A DNA stretch of 64,000 bases from assembly GCF_003129485.1 (NCBI RefSeq), contig NZ_QFFG01000001.1, positions 62,001 to 126,000 on the forward strand. The letters run 5' to 3'. The DNA comes from Polaribacter aquimarinus (GTDB lineage: Bacteria; Bacteroidota; Bacteroidia; Flavobacteriales; Flavobacteriaceae). The stretch's first letter is position 1; every line of letters starts with the position of its first letter. The translations under genes and the position numbers were made by a program. Below are positions 39,833 through 49,122 of the stretch, in pieces. The notes below the pieces were generated by a model, which did no database searches, was not told where the DNA came from, and saw only the letters and a list, made by a program, of their open reading frames with translations.

Positions 39833-41527
39833 ATGACTACGTTTAAATACATAATTAGATTTTTAGGAAAGAATTCTGCATTATTTTTCTTTTTTATTTA
39901 TATACAGTCTAGTTATAACCAAACAAATAAAATAGATCAATTTCACTTAGATAAATTATCTTTTTTTACAGATACAAATAATGATAGTATCTTGTTTTAC
40001 GCTAAAAAACTTAAGAAATCTAAAAAACCTTGCAACTTTTATCATGCTTTAAACATGGAAGCTAAGGCATTTTACCAAAAAGGTTTAATAGTTCTGGCCG
40101 AAAAAAAAGTTAATTTGGTATTAAATGAAATAGACCACAAGAATGAATATTGCTTTAAGAAGAATAAAATCACAGCTTTAACTAGGTTATTTTGGATTTA
40201 TAAAAATAAAAAACAGTATCAAAAAGCATTTGATGCAATAATAAAAAAAATCAATGTTTTAGAAAGTCTTGACATAAAAGACAATTATTATCACGCAAAT
40301 TATCTTTCAACTCAAAACAACTTAGCAATTATTAAATCTGTATTGGGGTTTCATGTTGAATCGAGAAAAATATTAAAGGATATGATTCCTTTATTACCTA
40401 AAATATATAGTAATTTAAATAATGGAGATTATTACCATAAATTATTTAAATCTTCAACATTTAATCTAATTGCAGAGTCATATTTAAAATCAAGCATTAA
40501 TAATTTTAAATACCTTGACTCAGCTAGTTATTATTTTAGAAAAGCTTTTGAAGTCGCTAAAACATTTGTACCTCCTCATAAAAATACTGAAACACTTTAT
40601 TATCTTAGAGAAGCTGAAGTTTTCATCGCAAAAAAAGAATATCGAAAATCTCTAAATCTTATTCAAAAGTATAGTAAAAATTCTAAAGAATTTAATACTT
40701 CTCAGAACATAAATTCTTTAAAAGCAATTTGTTTTTTTAATTTACAAGTAAAAGATTCTACACTTCATTATTCAAAATTATACCTTCAAAATTTTGACAA
40801 AAAAAACAATAATAAAAAAAGGTTAATTGCGATCTATAATATCCTATCAAATCAATACTATATAGGAAAACAATTAGATAGTGCTTTTAAATATTCTGAA
40901 TTAACTATAGCTGAATTAAAACTTTTAGATAAAAGCAAAAATGAAATCAATAAATCTCACTATTTGCATAATTACAATGATATTAAAAAGCTGAATAGAA
41001 GTATTCTAGAAAAAGAGAAGAATAGTTTTAATACATCTATTTTTATTATCTCCATTATTATATTAATTTTCGTGTTGTTTTTTTCTTTTATGTTAAAAAA
41101 AAATAGAGTAATCTCTAAAAATTTAAATGCTATAAAAAAGCAGAACTCTACTCAAAAAAAAGAATACAATATTGACAATCAACTAGAAAAAGAAATACTA
41201 AAAGGGATAATAGATTTAAAGAGAAACAACTATTTTTTGGAGACAGGCTTTAATATTCAAAATTTAGCCAATCAATTGAATACAAATACATCATACTTAT
41301 CTTATATTATTAATAAGGAATTCAATAAATCTTTTAAAGAATATCTAATACAACTTAGAATTGAATACCTCATTGAGAAATTAAAAACTAATAAAGAGTA
41401 TAAAAAATTCACCATTAAATCTTTAGCTGAAGAAGTTGGTTACACTAATGCTTCAGCATTTACAAGAGCTTTTAAAAAGTATAAAGGCATTACTCCTTCA
41501 GAGTTTATTAAGGGCTTAAATCAATAA
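39833..41527 (+). CDS. Membrane-anchored TPR sensor with AraC-type DNA-binding domain
   Basis: The 564-residue protein has an N-terminal hydrophobic segment (about 8-28), a long helical region with TPR-like repeats (about 60-370; for example YYHANYLSTQNNLAIIKSVLGFHVES), one membrane helix at about 402-420 and a basic linker. The C-terminal 100 residues are an AraC/HTH_18 domain with two helix-turn-helices (FNIQNLANQLNTNTSYLSYIINKEF and FTIKSLAEEVGYTNASAFTRAFKKYKGITPSEF). The layout places the TPR part outside the cytosol and the DNA-binding domain inside. Such proteins sense envelope or nutrient signals in Flavobacteriia. It is divergent from the polysaccharide operon and could regulate it. 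Confidence 0.9.
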   Translation: MTTFKYIIRFLGKNSALFFFFIYIQSSYNQTNKIDQFHLDKLSFFTDTNNDSILFYAKKLKKSKKPCNFYHALNMEAKAFYQKGLIVLAEKKVNLVLNEIDHKNEYCFKKNKITALTRLFWIYKNKKQYQKAFDAIIKKINVLESLDIKDNYYHANYLSTQNNLAIIKSVLGFHVESRKILKDMIPLLPKIYSNLNNGDYYHKLFKSSTFNLIAESYLKSSINNFKYLDSASYYFRKAFEVAKTFVPPHKNTETLYYLREAEVFIAKKEYRKSLNLIQKYSKNSKEFNTSQNINSLKAICFFNLQVKDSTLHYSKLYLQNFDKKNNNKKRLIAIYNILSNQYYIGKQLDSAFKYSELTIAELKLLDKSKNEINKSHYLHNYNDIKKLNRSILEKEKNSFNTSIFIISIIILIFVLFFSFMLKKNRVISKNLNAIKKQNSTQKKEYNIDNQLEKEILKGIIDLKRNNYFLETGFNIQNLANQLNTNTSYLSYIINKEFNKSFKEYLIQLRIEYLIEKLKTNKEYKKFTIKSLAEEVGYTNASAFTRAFKKYKGITPSEFIKGLNQ

Positions 41528-41536
41528 ATTTTATTT

Positions 41537-42523
41537 CTATTCAATAATTAGTCTTTTATTAACGATTCCTGAACTCGTAATAAGATTTAAAATATAAATT
41601 CCTTTAGATAATTTTTTAACATCAAATTCTTTCTGATTCATTTGATAATCTAACCGATATTTCTTTCCATTCATATCATAAAGATTTAGGTGATGAATAA
41701 CTTTAGACGTTTCGATTTGAAATTTATTTCTTACTGGATTTGGAAATATTGAAATATTATTATCTTTTTGTAAAGAAAGAGAAACTTTCGATAAAGTTTG
41801 TAAATTATATAATGATTTAACATCTTTTTCTGTCAAAGCTCTATTCCAGTAAATGAAATCATCCAACATTCCTTTAAAAAAGTAAGGAGATAAATTCGTA
41901 TTAGAATCCTTTCTTCCCAAACTTCCCGAATTCTTAGAATACCTTAATCCATAATTACTATATCCACTATAATGACCTTGATCATTTACACCGTTAATAT
42001 AAATTTCCATATCATGCTTATCTTTTATTACGAAGACAAAGTGATACCATAAATTTGCCATCAATTGTGAAGATCCAACTTTACTTCTCCTATTCACACT
42101 TGTAGTATTCCCTGTATTATCACCATAAGAAATAGCAATTTTACCTCCCGATAAGCTTGACCATACACCAGTATGATTATCTTCTGCAAAGTCAGTAGTA
42201 AAAGAGACAGATTCTTCGTTACTCAAATTATCAAATTTAATCCACAAAGCAACAGAAAGGGGTAATTCTGGTTTTAATTCAGATAAGTTGGGTAAATCTA
42301 TAAACGAATTTATACCATTAAAATAGGCTGATGAATTATCATTTCCTTTTCTATCTTTGACATAAATTATTTCATTATCATTTCCATCATGATTATTAAG
42401 ACTTGAATCTTTTACATTATTATTAAACTTATAGTGCAATAAAAGTCCGTCGGTTATATTATTTTGAGAAATAGTATTATAACTCAAAAATAAAACCACT
42501 AAAATTAAAATAATCTTTTTCAT
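41537..42523 (-). CDS. Secreted LamG-domain protein with type A T9SS sorting end
   Basis: The 328-residue protein has a signal peptide ending near residue 19 (SYNTISQ). A LamG/concanavalin-like domain spans about 25-240 (DGLLLHYKFNNNVKDSSLNNHDG at the start, ALWIKFDNLSNEE and NLWYHFVFVIKD inside, ending GMLDDFIYWNRALTEKDVKSLYN). The last 70 residues form a type A sorting domain (ISIFPNPVRNKFQIET ... LSKGIYILNLITSSGIVNKRLIIE), which directs export by the type IX system. LamG domains bind carbohydrate or protein. The YfhO gene lies 9 bases upstream on the same strand. Confidence 0.9.
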   Translation of the reverse strand: MKKIILILVVLFLSYNTISQNNITDGLLLHYKFNNNVKDSSLNNHDGNDNEIIYVKDRKGNDNSSAYFNGINSFIDLPNLSELKPELPLSVALWIKFDNLSNEESVSFTTDFAEDNHTGVWSSLSGGKIAISYGDNTGNTTSVNRRSKVGSSQLMANLWYHFVFVIKDKHDMEIYINGVNDQGHYSGYSNYGLRYSKNSGSLGRKDSNTNLSPYFFKGMLDDFIYWNRALTEKDVKSLYNLQTLSKVSLSLQKDNNISIFPNPVRNKFQIETSKVIHHLNLYDMNGKKYRLDYQMNQKEFDVKKLSKGIYILNLITSSGIVNKRLIIE

Positions 42524-42532
42524 AATTTTTAT

Positions 42533-44944
42533 TTAAACTATTTTTTTTCGCCAAAGATAAATAGATAAAATGTAACCTAAAAACAATAAGGTGTAAGAAA
42601 ATAATGAAATCCACTTTCCTTTCTGAATCACTTTTGGCTCAAATTTAAACTCAATTTTATGTTCTCCAGCAGGAATTTTCATTCCTCTTAAAACATAATT
42701 CACTCTAAAATGTGGTGTCAATTTTCCATCTAAATAGGCATTCCAACCATCTTTGTAATAAATTTCAGAGAAAACAGCAAACTGTTCTTTTTGAGTTTTT
42801 GATTGGTAAGTTAATGAGGTAATTTTATAATCTGTTAATTTTATTGATGCAGTTGAGTCTTTAGAAATATTAAATTGAATTTTTCTTTTGATTTTACTTT
42901 TATCTAAAACTGCGATATCTTTAGTTTCTAGAGTATCTAAAGCTTGTATTTCATCATTAGCAGATTTAACCACATGAACACGCTCTACAAACCATGCATT
43001 ACCATTTGCATCAGTATTTAACTGAGCTTTTACCTTACCTCCTTTATCTGGAACAATATAATACTTGGTATTTAACATATTTAAAACCTCCATATTATTT
43101 TTTAATATTTGATGGTCGTACAATTCTTGATACCTACCTAACTTCGCTGCATGATAACCTCCAATAGAATTATGAAAATAAGAAGTACTTCCATCATTCA
43201 TAGGATTTACTGTAAAATTACCCACTCTAAAGTGTGTTTTATCTTGCATTATAACTTTATCAGCTTGAGAAGCTACAAAAGGTTTTTCTACTTTTCTAGA
43301 TAATTTAAAATCATCTTCGTTTAAATATTTTTTATTCACTGATATTAAATCAAACAAAAGAATAACTGCTAAAGCAAATATTGCATAATGTTGTTTTAAT
43401 TTATTTTTTAATAACATCCACAAAATACCTGCAGAGAGTAACATTAAAATTAAAGAACGAATAGTATCTGCAAACAACATCGATTTTCTGTCAGCAATTA
43501 TAGCATTTTTTAGCCCTAATAACTGGCCGTATTGAGTATCTCTAATACCTTCAAAAGTTGAAAAACCATGAGCTAATAAAAATCCTAAGATAATTACCCC
43601 TCCAAAAGCATAAACTGCTTTTTTTAATCCTTCTTGCTTTTCAGCAGAAGTAACATTTGATGAAAAAAATGCTTTTAATGCCAAAATTCCTAAAACTGGC
43701 ACACATAATTCGGCAATAATTTGTATCGATGAAACTGCTCTAAATTTATTGTATAAAGGAAAATAATCAATAAAAAAATTGGTTAACACATCAAAATTAC
43801 GTCCCCAACTCATTAATATCGAAAAAATAGTAGCAGATACTAACCATTGTTTTAATCGTCCTTTTATTAAAAAAATTCCTAAGAAAAATAAGAAGAAAAC
43901 TACAGCACCAATATATGCAGGAGCTTCTACAATTGTTTGATCTCCCCAATAAGTAAATACCTGTTTAGAATAATCTTTAGCCGCTTTTTTTCCTGCTTTC
44001 TTCTCTATAGATTTGTAGAAATTAGAGTTTTCATCTAATTGTTCTATAGTACCTCCTCCCATGTAACGCGGTACAAACAAATTAAATGTTTCTAATTTTG
44101 CATAACTATATTCGGTAATATATGCTTTATTTAACCCTTTTGTAGCTTTCTTTTTACTCCCGTCCGGATTGATTGTTAATTCAGATTTTCCTCGAGTACT
44201 ATTGTCAGCATATTCTTTCATTGCCATTAATCGAGGTGCATTAGCCCCTATACCCAAAACAACTGCAGCAATTATAACAACAGCTTGCTTTACAAAAACC
44301 GATGTATTCTTTTCTTTAATCGCATATATTAATTCTACAATTCCTAAAATTAACAAACAAAACCCTAGATAATATGTCATCTGTGGGTGATTAGTATAGA
44401 TTTCTAAAGCCATTGCTAATCCTGTAACAATAAACCCTAATATATATTTCCGTTGAAAAACCCATAAAACACCAGCTAAAACTAAAGGCATATATGCAAT
44501 TGCGTGTGCTTTTGCATTATGACCAGGAATAAAAATGATGATTAAATATGTAGAAAAACCAAAAGCCAATGAGCCTAGTATTGCTAACCTCCATTCAATT
44601 TTTAAAGCAATCATTAACACAAAAAAGCTTAAAAAATAAAGAAATGTATAATCTGCTGGTCTTGGTAAAAAACGTAATGACCTGTCTATAATTCGAACAA
44701 AATCATTTGGGTAATAAGCGCTTATCTGATAAGCTGGCATCCCGCTAAAAGAAGCCCCTGTCCAGTAAGGTTCTTTATTATTTTCTGCTCTATAATCATT
44801 AATATCTTTCACCATTCCTTTAAACTGAGTGATGTCGGACTGATTTAATTGTTGTCCTTTTAAAATAGGATGAAAGTAAATTACAGAAGCCAAAACAAAA
44901 ACTGTTATAGCAACTATATAAGGTATAAATTTAGTGAATTTCAT
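42533..44944 (-). CDS. YfhO family membrane protein
   Basis: The 803-residue protein has a first membrane helix at about 8-25, then some ten to eleven more between about 88 and 520. A soluble C-terminal domain of about 230 residues follows, then a final helix near 780-798. The segment HFRVNYVLRGMKIPAGEHKIEFKFEPK just before the last helix is the YfhO C-terminal signature. Gram-positive YfhO transfers sugars to lipoteichoic acid from a lipid carrier; the Bacteroidota members resemble GT-C glycosyltransferases, but their acceptor is not known. It follows the DUF4834 gene after two bases. Confidence 0.9.
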   Translation of the reverse strand: MKFTKFIPYIVAITVFVLASVIYFHPILKGQQLNQSDITQFKGMVKDINDYRAENNKEPYWTGASFSGMPAYQISAYYPNDFVRIIDRSLRFLPRPADYTFLYFLSFFVLMIALKIEWRLAILGSLAFGFSTYLIIIFIPGHNAKAHAIAYMPLVLAGVLWVFQRKYILGFIVTGLAMALEIYTNHPQMTYYLGFCLLILGIVELIYAIKEKNTSVFVKQAVVIIAAVVLGIGANAPRLMAMKEYADNSTRGKSELTINPDGSKKKATKGLNKAYITEYSYAKLETFNLFVPRYMGGGTIEQLDENSNFYKSIEKKAGKKAAKDYSKQVFTYWGDQTIVEAPAYIGAVVFFLFFLGIFLIKGRLKQWLVSATIFSILMSWGRNFDVLTNFFIDYFPLYNKFRAVSSIQIIAELCVPVLGILALKAFFSSNVTSAEKQEGLKKAVYAFGGVIILGFLLAHGFSTFEGIRDTQYGQLLGLKNAIIADRKSMLFADTIRSLILMLLSAGILWMLLKNKLKQHYAIFALAVILLFDLISVNKKYLNEDDFKLSRKVEKPFVASQADKVIMQDKTHFRVGNFTVNPMNDGSTSYFHNSIGGYHAAKLGRYQELYDHQILKNNMEVLNMLNTKYYIVPDKGGKVKAQLNTDANGNAWFVERVHVVKSANDEIQALDTLETKDIAVLDKSKIKRKIQFNISKDSTASIKLTDYKITSLTYQSKTQKEQFAVFSEIYYKDGWNAYLDGKLTPHFRVNYVLRGMKIPAGEHKIEFKFEPKVIQKGKWISLFSYTLLFLGYILSIYLWRKKIV

Positions 44945-44946
44945 AG

Positions 44947-45207
44947 TTAATCAATTTCCTCAAAATCAACGTATTCTCCAACAGAATCTTTACTTTGTTG
45001 CTGATTTCTTGGTTTTTTATCTATTACGGTTTCTCCTTCTGGTACAGAAGATTTTTGTTGCTGCCCTCTATATTGTTGTTGCGCTTTTTTCTGAATAGTT
45101 TCTGCTGCTTTTTTCATTAAGAAAGGTGCAAATAATCTAGCTAAAAACTTAAAAGCATAATAAAATATAAAAATATAAAGAATCGTTTTAAATAATCCTG
45201 CCAACAT
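44947..45207 (-). CDS. DUF4834 family small membrane protein
   Basis: The start is ATG 45207 (MLAGLFKTILYIFIFYYAFKFLARLF); a 7-codon extension to 45228 is possible but less likely. The 86-residue protein is one N-terminal membrane helix followed by a Gln/Lys-rich linker (KKAAETIQKKAQQQYRGQQQ) and an acidic end, VGEYVDFEEID, which is the DUF4834 hallmark. The function is unknown. It sits two bases before the YfhO gene, a linkage seen in many Flavobacteriia. Confidence 0.85.
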   Translation of the reverse strand: MLAGLFKTILYIFIFYYAFKFLARLFAPFLMKKAAETIQKKAQQQYRGQQQKSSVPEGETVIDKKPRNQQQSKDSVGEYVDFEEID

Positions 45208-45229
45208 AATCTTATTTATAAAAATCAAT

Positions 45230-45237
45230 CAAAAATA
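45230..45237 (-). promoter_or_regulatory. Candidate -7 box for DUF4834-YfhO
   Basis: On the minus strand the bases read TATTTTTG, a TAnnTTTG match 22 bases before the ATG at 45207. Confidence 0.5.
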
Positions 45238-45331
45238 ACAATTTTGAACGCAATTGATGCGTTATCAATCTATAAAACTTTCACAAACCGAAAAAAGTAT
45301 GTTTTGCTTTTAAAAAATAGCATTTTTAAAC

Positions 45332-45339
45332 TATGTTTG
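45332..45339 (+). promoter_or_regulatory. Candidate -7 box for outer-membrane barrel gene
   Basis: TATGTTTG matches TAnnTTTG and lies 41 bases before the ATG at 45381. It overlaps the start of an upstream frame extension, which supports the later start codon. Confidence 0.45.
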
Positions 45340-45380
45340 TGACAAATGATAAGCATTTTACAAAAACGTATCATAAATTT

Positions 45381-46394
45381 ATGAAGCATTTTTTTTTAAA
45401 TCTCTTTTTTACTTTTTGTTTATTCGGATTTTCATCTATACAAGCACAATATACAGATGTAATCAACTCTAACAAACCTGGTTTTTCTGAGAGCCCTTAT
45501 AGTGTTGGTAAAGGTATTTACCAGTTAGAAAGTAATTTTTTATTTAGAAACACTTCGATTGAACCTACTTTTTCGAGACCACAGTCTTTTGGTGCAGATT
45601 TTTTATTTAGAACAAGTTTTTTGTTAGAAAAACTAGAATTTAATGCTCAAGTTACTTACCAAAGAGATAAAATTGCTTTTAAAAATATTTTTACTTCTCA
45701 TTATTTTTCATCGGGTTTTAGTCGATTTACTATCGGAGCAAAATATTTACTTTATCAACAAGAATACACCGATAAAACAAAAGAGGTAAGAAGTTGGAAA
45801 AGAAGAAATGCTTTTGATAAAAAACGATTAATACCCTCTGTGGCTCTTTATTTGGGCATGAATACAGATTTTGTTTCCGAAGTTTACAAAACTGGTAGTA
45901 TTACACCAAAAATCGGAATTCTATTACAAAATAACCTAAGTAATGATTTGAATATAATAACCAATTTTTACTATGATAATGCTGGGACAGATTTTGCTTC
46001 GTTTTCTTATATCGTAACAGCTACTCAAAATTTTAGTGATAGATGGTCTGCTTTTTTAGAAAATCAAGGTATTTATCAAAAACTCCTAACTGCTAATAAT
46101 TTAGGTACAGGTTTAGCATATTTGTTCACGGAAAACCTTCAAATTAATGCCTCTGGAAGATATCTAATTGAAGGAAATGCTAAAGGTTTTTATGGTGGAT
46201 TAGGCGTATCTTATCGAGTAGACAAACATCAAGACTCTTTTATCAACTTAGATGAAAAAGGTAAACAAATAAAAGATACACCAATAACGAGGTACAATAA
46301 AAAACAAAAAGCTGGTTTTTTCTCACGGCTTTTTAGTATTTTTAAGAAGAAAAGAAATAGAAAAAGGCCTAAAAGGAAGAGAAAAAGAAATTAA
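45381..46394 (+). CDS. Outer-membrane beta-barrel protein with basic tail
   Basis: The start is ATG 45381, which opens a clean signal peptide MKHFFLNLFFTFCLFGFSSIQAQ; the 16 codons before it overlap a promoter box. The 337-residue protein has alternating hydrophobic strands ending in aromatic residues (GIYQLESNFLFRN, FNAQVTYQRDKIAF, GFYGGLGVSYRVD) and the opening TDVINSNKPGFSESPYSVGKG, as in transporter-like or phenol-degradation MetA-like barrels. After the barrel comes a tail of about 40 residues that is extremely rich in Lys and Arg, which would face the periplasm. Cargo is unknown. The GNAT-like gene follows after 12 bases. Confidence 0.8.
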   Translation: MKHFFLNLFFTFCLFGFSSIQAQYTDVINSNKPGFSESPYSVGKGIYQLESNFLFRNTSIEPTFSRPQSFGADFLFRTSFLLEKLEFNAQVTYQRDKIAFKNIFTSHYFSSGFSRFTIGAKYLLYQQEYTDKTKEVRSWKRRNAFDKKRLIPSVALYLGMNTDFVSEVYKTGSITPKIGILLQNNLSNDLNIITNFYYDNAGTDFASFSYIVTATQNFSDRWSAFLENQGIYQKLLTANNLGTGLAYLFTENLQINASGRYLIEGNAKGFYGGLGVSYRVDKHQDSFINLDEKGKQIKDTPITRYNKKQKAGFFSRLFSIFKKKRNRKRPKRKRKRN

Positions 46395-46406
46395 CTTGTA
46401 TAATTT

Positions 46407-47528
46407 ATGATTACACTAAAAAAAGTTACTTCTAGAAAAGAAATGAAAGATTTTGTTCGCTTTCCTTTTTCTTTATACAAGAATAATAAATATTGGGTAC
46501 CTCCAATTATAAAAGACGAAATTGATAATTTTGATCCGACAATAAATCCTGTTTTCGAAAATGCTGATGCACAATTTTTTGTAGCTATTAAAGATAAAAG
46601 AATTGTTGGTCGTGTTGTGGCAATTATCAATTGGTTTGAAGTTGAAAAACAACAAATTAAAAAAATGCGCTTTGGTTGGTTTGATGTAATTGATGATATT
46701 GAAGTCACAAAAGTTCTTTTAAACAAAGTAAAAGAAATAGGCCTTGAGAATAATCTTAAATATATAGAAGGTCCTGTTGGTTTTAATAATTTAGACAAAA
46801 CAGGTGTTCTAATTGATGGGTTTGATCATTTAGGAACCATGATTACTTGGTATAATCATCCTTATTATAAAGATCATTTAGAAGAATTAGGCTTTGTAAA
46901 AGAGAAAGAATATTTAGAAAATAAGTTTAAATTTAAAAATGTAGATGATGTTTATTTTGATAGAATTAGCAACATCATTAAAAGACGTTTTAAACTAAAA
47001 GCCTTAGATTTCACAAAAACTAAAGACATTATGCCTTATGTAGATGAAATGTTTGAAGTTTTTGACAAAACCTACTCAAAACTATCTACTTACGTTCCTA
47101 TTTCTGACGCCCAAATTGCTTTTTTCAAGAAAAAATACATTTCATTTATCAATCCAGAATACATAAAGTTTGTGGTTAATGAAAACCAAAAACTAGTTGC
47201 TTTTGCTATTGTGATGCCCTCTTTTTCTGAAGCATTACAAAAAGCAAACGGAAAATTATTTCCCTTTGGATTATTTCATTTGTTAAAAGCTAGAAAACAC
47301 GCTAAAGATGTTACTTTTTACCTAATTGGTGTTCATCCAGATTACCAAAACAAAGGTGTTCATGCTATTATTTTTGATCAATACACAAAAACTTTTAAGC
47401 CACTAGGAATAGACAACTGTATAAGAACCCCTGAACTAGAAGACAATGAAGCTATAAATAAACTTTGGAAAGATTTTAATCCTGTTACACACAAAAGAAG
47501 AAGAACTTATAGAATGAGTATTCAGTAA
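46407..47528 (+). CDS. GNAT-fold N-acetyltransferase-like protein
   Basis: The 373-residue soluble protein opens with MITLKKVTSRKEMKDFVRFPFSLYKNNKYWVPPIIKDE, followed by an ENADAQFFVAIKDKRIVGRVVAIIN strand pair. The acetyl-CoA-binding region appears near residues 310-330 (FYLIGVHPDYQNKGVHAIIFDQY), matching the R/Q-x-x-G-x-A/G pattern loosely. The family is common in Bacteroidota and is often given unrelated names in databases. Substrate unknown. It is probably co-transcribed with the barrel gene upstream. Confidence 0.8.
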   Translation: MITLKKVTSRKEMKDFVRFPFSLYKNNKYWVPPIIKDEIDNFDPTINPVFENADAQFFVAIKDKRIVGRVVAIINWFEVEKQQIKKMRFGWFDVIDDIEVTKVLLNKVKEIGLENNLKYIEGPVGFNNLDKTGVLIDGFDHLGTMITWYNHPYYKDHLEELGFVKEKEYLENKFKFKNVDDVYFDRISNIIKRRFKLKALDFTKTKDIMPYVDEMFEVFDKTYSKLSTYVPISDAQIAFFKKKYISFINPEYIKFVVNENQKLVAFAIVMPSFSEALQKANGKLFPFGLFHLLKARKHAKDVTFYLIGVHPDYQNKGVHAIIFDQYTKTFKPLGIDNCIRTPELEDNEAINKLWKDFNPVTHKRRRTYRMSIQ

Positions 47529-47535
47529 TTCAGTA

Positions 47536-47605
47536 GAAGTTGGAAGTTGGAAGTTGGAAGTTGGAAGTTGGAAGTTGGAAGTTGGAAGTTGGAAGTTGGA
47601 AGTTT
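47536..47605. repeat. Tandem GAAGTTG repeat, ten units
   Basis: Nine perfect 7-base units GAAGTTG plus a tenth ending in T run without interruption. A degenerate AACTTTAAAAACTTTG stretch follows at about 47670-47720. It is the cleanest member of the heptamer family seen at 3457, 4096 and 4610. Clean tandem arrays tend to change copy number by slippage. Confidence 0.95.
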
Positions 47606-47728
47606 ACAAAAATGAAAAACGCTACCAAAAAATGTCATTTCGAAATATTTTTTTTTAAACGATAGAGAACTCTCAACTTTAAAACTTTGTACATTTGAAA
47701 CTTTAAAAACTTTGCAACTAATAAATAA

Positions 47729-48439
47729 ATGCAACTATTTTATAATGCTGATATTTCTTTAAAAACTAAACAAATTACTTTCGATAAAATAGAAAGTAGG
47801 CATATTGTTCGTGTTTTACGTAAAAAAGAAAATAATATTCTAAAAATTACCAACGGAAAAGGGTTTTTGTTTGATGCGAAAATTGTAATTGCAAGCGACA
47901 AAAAATGTTTGGCAGAAATTATCAATTTTAAAGAAAAACAAAAACCTTGGAACTATTATTTACACATTGCTATTGCTCCAACTAAAAATAATGACAGAAT
48001 TGAATGGTTTTTAGAAAAAGCCACAGAAATTGGTATTGATGAAATATCACCTATAATTTGCCAAAATTCTGAACGAAGAATTATAAAATTAGAACGATTT
48101 GAAAAAATTATTCAGTCTGCAATGAAACAATCTTTAAAATTTACATTACCAAAATTAAATAAACCAATAAAGTTGAGTCAATTTATAAATCAAGAGTTTG
48201 ATGGAAAAGTTTGTATTGCACATTGTGAAGAAGGTAAAGATAAAAACTTAATAAAATCTGTTTTAAAACCATCAGAAAAAATAACAATTTTAATTGGTCC
48301 AGAAGGTGACTTTTCTTCTGAAGAGATAAAAAAATGTTTAGAAAAAGACTTCACTCCTATTTCTTTAGGCGAAAGTAGATTACGCACAGAAACTGCTGGC
48401 TTAGTTGCTGTTAATATAGTTTCTTTTATCAATCAGTAA
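47729..48439 (+). CDS. rsmE: 16S rRNA (uracil-1498-N3)-methyltransferase
   Basis: The 236-residue protein has the N-terminal PUA-like domain (MQLFYNADISLKTKQITFDKIESRHIVRVLRKKENNILKITNGKG). The C-terminal SPOUT domain has the deep-knot motifs: KATEIGIDEISPIICQNSERR, LIGPEGDFSSEEI and SLGESRLRTETAGLVAVNIV. It methylates N3 of U1498 near the decoding centre of 16S rRNA using S-adenosylmethionine. Length and motifs are normal. It is separated from upstream genes by the heptamer array. Confidence 0.95.
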   Translation: MQLFYNADISLKTKQITFDKIESRHIVRVLRKKENNILKITNGKGFLFDAKIVIASDKKCLAEIINFKEKQKPWNYYLHIAIAPTKNNDRIEWFLEKATEIGIDEISPIICQNSERRIIKLERFEKIIQSAMKQSLKFTLPKLNKPIKLSQFINQEFDGKVCIAHCEEGKDKNLIKSVLKPSEKITILIGPEGDFSSEEIKKCLEKDFTPISLGESRLRTETAGLVAVNIVSFINQ

Positions 48440-48480
48440 CTTTTCCTTATCTTGCTTTCAATTCTTATTCAGAATAATAA

Positions 48481-49122
48481 ATGAAGCAAATCTTATTTCT
48501 ACTTTTTATATTATTTTCTATTTTTAGTTACGCCCAAGATGTTGCCATTTTAAAATACAATGGTGGTGGAGATTGGTATGCAAACCCAACTGCAATTCCG
48601 AACTTAGTTGAGTTTGCAAATAAAAACATTAAAACAAATATTTCTAAAAATCCACAATCTGTAACAGTGGGTAGTGAAGACATTTTTAACTTTCCACTAT
48701 TATTTATGACAGGTCATGGAAATGTATTATTTTCTGATGACGAAGTAAATAACCTTAGAAACTATTTAATTTCTGGCGGATTTTTACACATTTCTGATAA
48801 TTATGGTTTGGATAAATTTATTAGAAGAGAACTCAAAAAGGTATTTCCTACTCTTGAGTTTAAAGAAATCCCAACGAATCATCCTATTTATAATCAGACA
48901 TTTAAATTCCCTAACGGAATGCCAAAAATTCATGAGCACGACAAAAAGCCTGCACAAGGTTTTGGTTTATTTTACCAAGGTAGACTTGTTGTTTTTTATG
49001 ACTACCAAACCGATTTAAGTGATGGTTGGGAAGATGAAATTATACACAACAATCCAAAAAGTGTTCGCGAAAAAGCACTAAAAATGGGTGCAAACATTAT
49101 TGAATATGCTTTTAAAAATTAG
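48481..49122 (+). CDS. DUF4159 domain protein, secreted
   Basis: The 213-residue protein has a signal peptide ending near residue 18 (IFSYAQ). The DUF4159 fold follows: KYNGGGDWYANPTAIPNLVEFANKNIKTNI, then PLLFMTGHGNVLFSDDEVNNLRNYLISGGFLHISDNYG (about 78-115), HPIYNQTFKFPNGMPKIHEHD and the end GANIIEYAFKN. The fold is like a class I glutamine-amidotransferase or ThuA domain without a clear catalytic cysteine. Location is probably periplasmic; function unknown. The last 17 bases overlap the next gene. Confidence 0.88.
   Translation: MKQILFLLFILFSIFSYAQDVAILKYNGGGDWYANPTAIPNLVEFANKNIKTNISKNPQSVTVGSEDIFNFPLLFMTGHGNVLFSDDEVNNLRNYLISGGFLHISDNYGLDKFIRRELKKVFPTLEFKEIPTNHPIYNQTFKFPNGMPKIHEHDKKPAQGFGLFYQGRLVVFYDYQTDLSDGWEDEIIHNNPKSVREKALKMGANIIEYAFKN

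Noticed and set aside
47536-47605. Possible CRISPR-like array
   Set aside because: The units are 7 bases, contiguous and without spacers.
47606-47665. 17-codon frame after the heptamer array and a GTCATTTCGA-like stretch
   Set aside because: It is short, codes a Phe run from a T-tract and looks like decayed dispersed-repeat sequence.
47522-47734. Minus-strand reading frame of about 70 codons across the heptamer array
   Set aside because: Its central part is simply the translated repeat (NFQLPTS), with no start context or homology.
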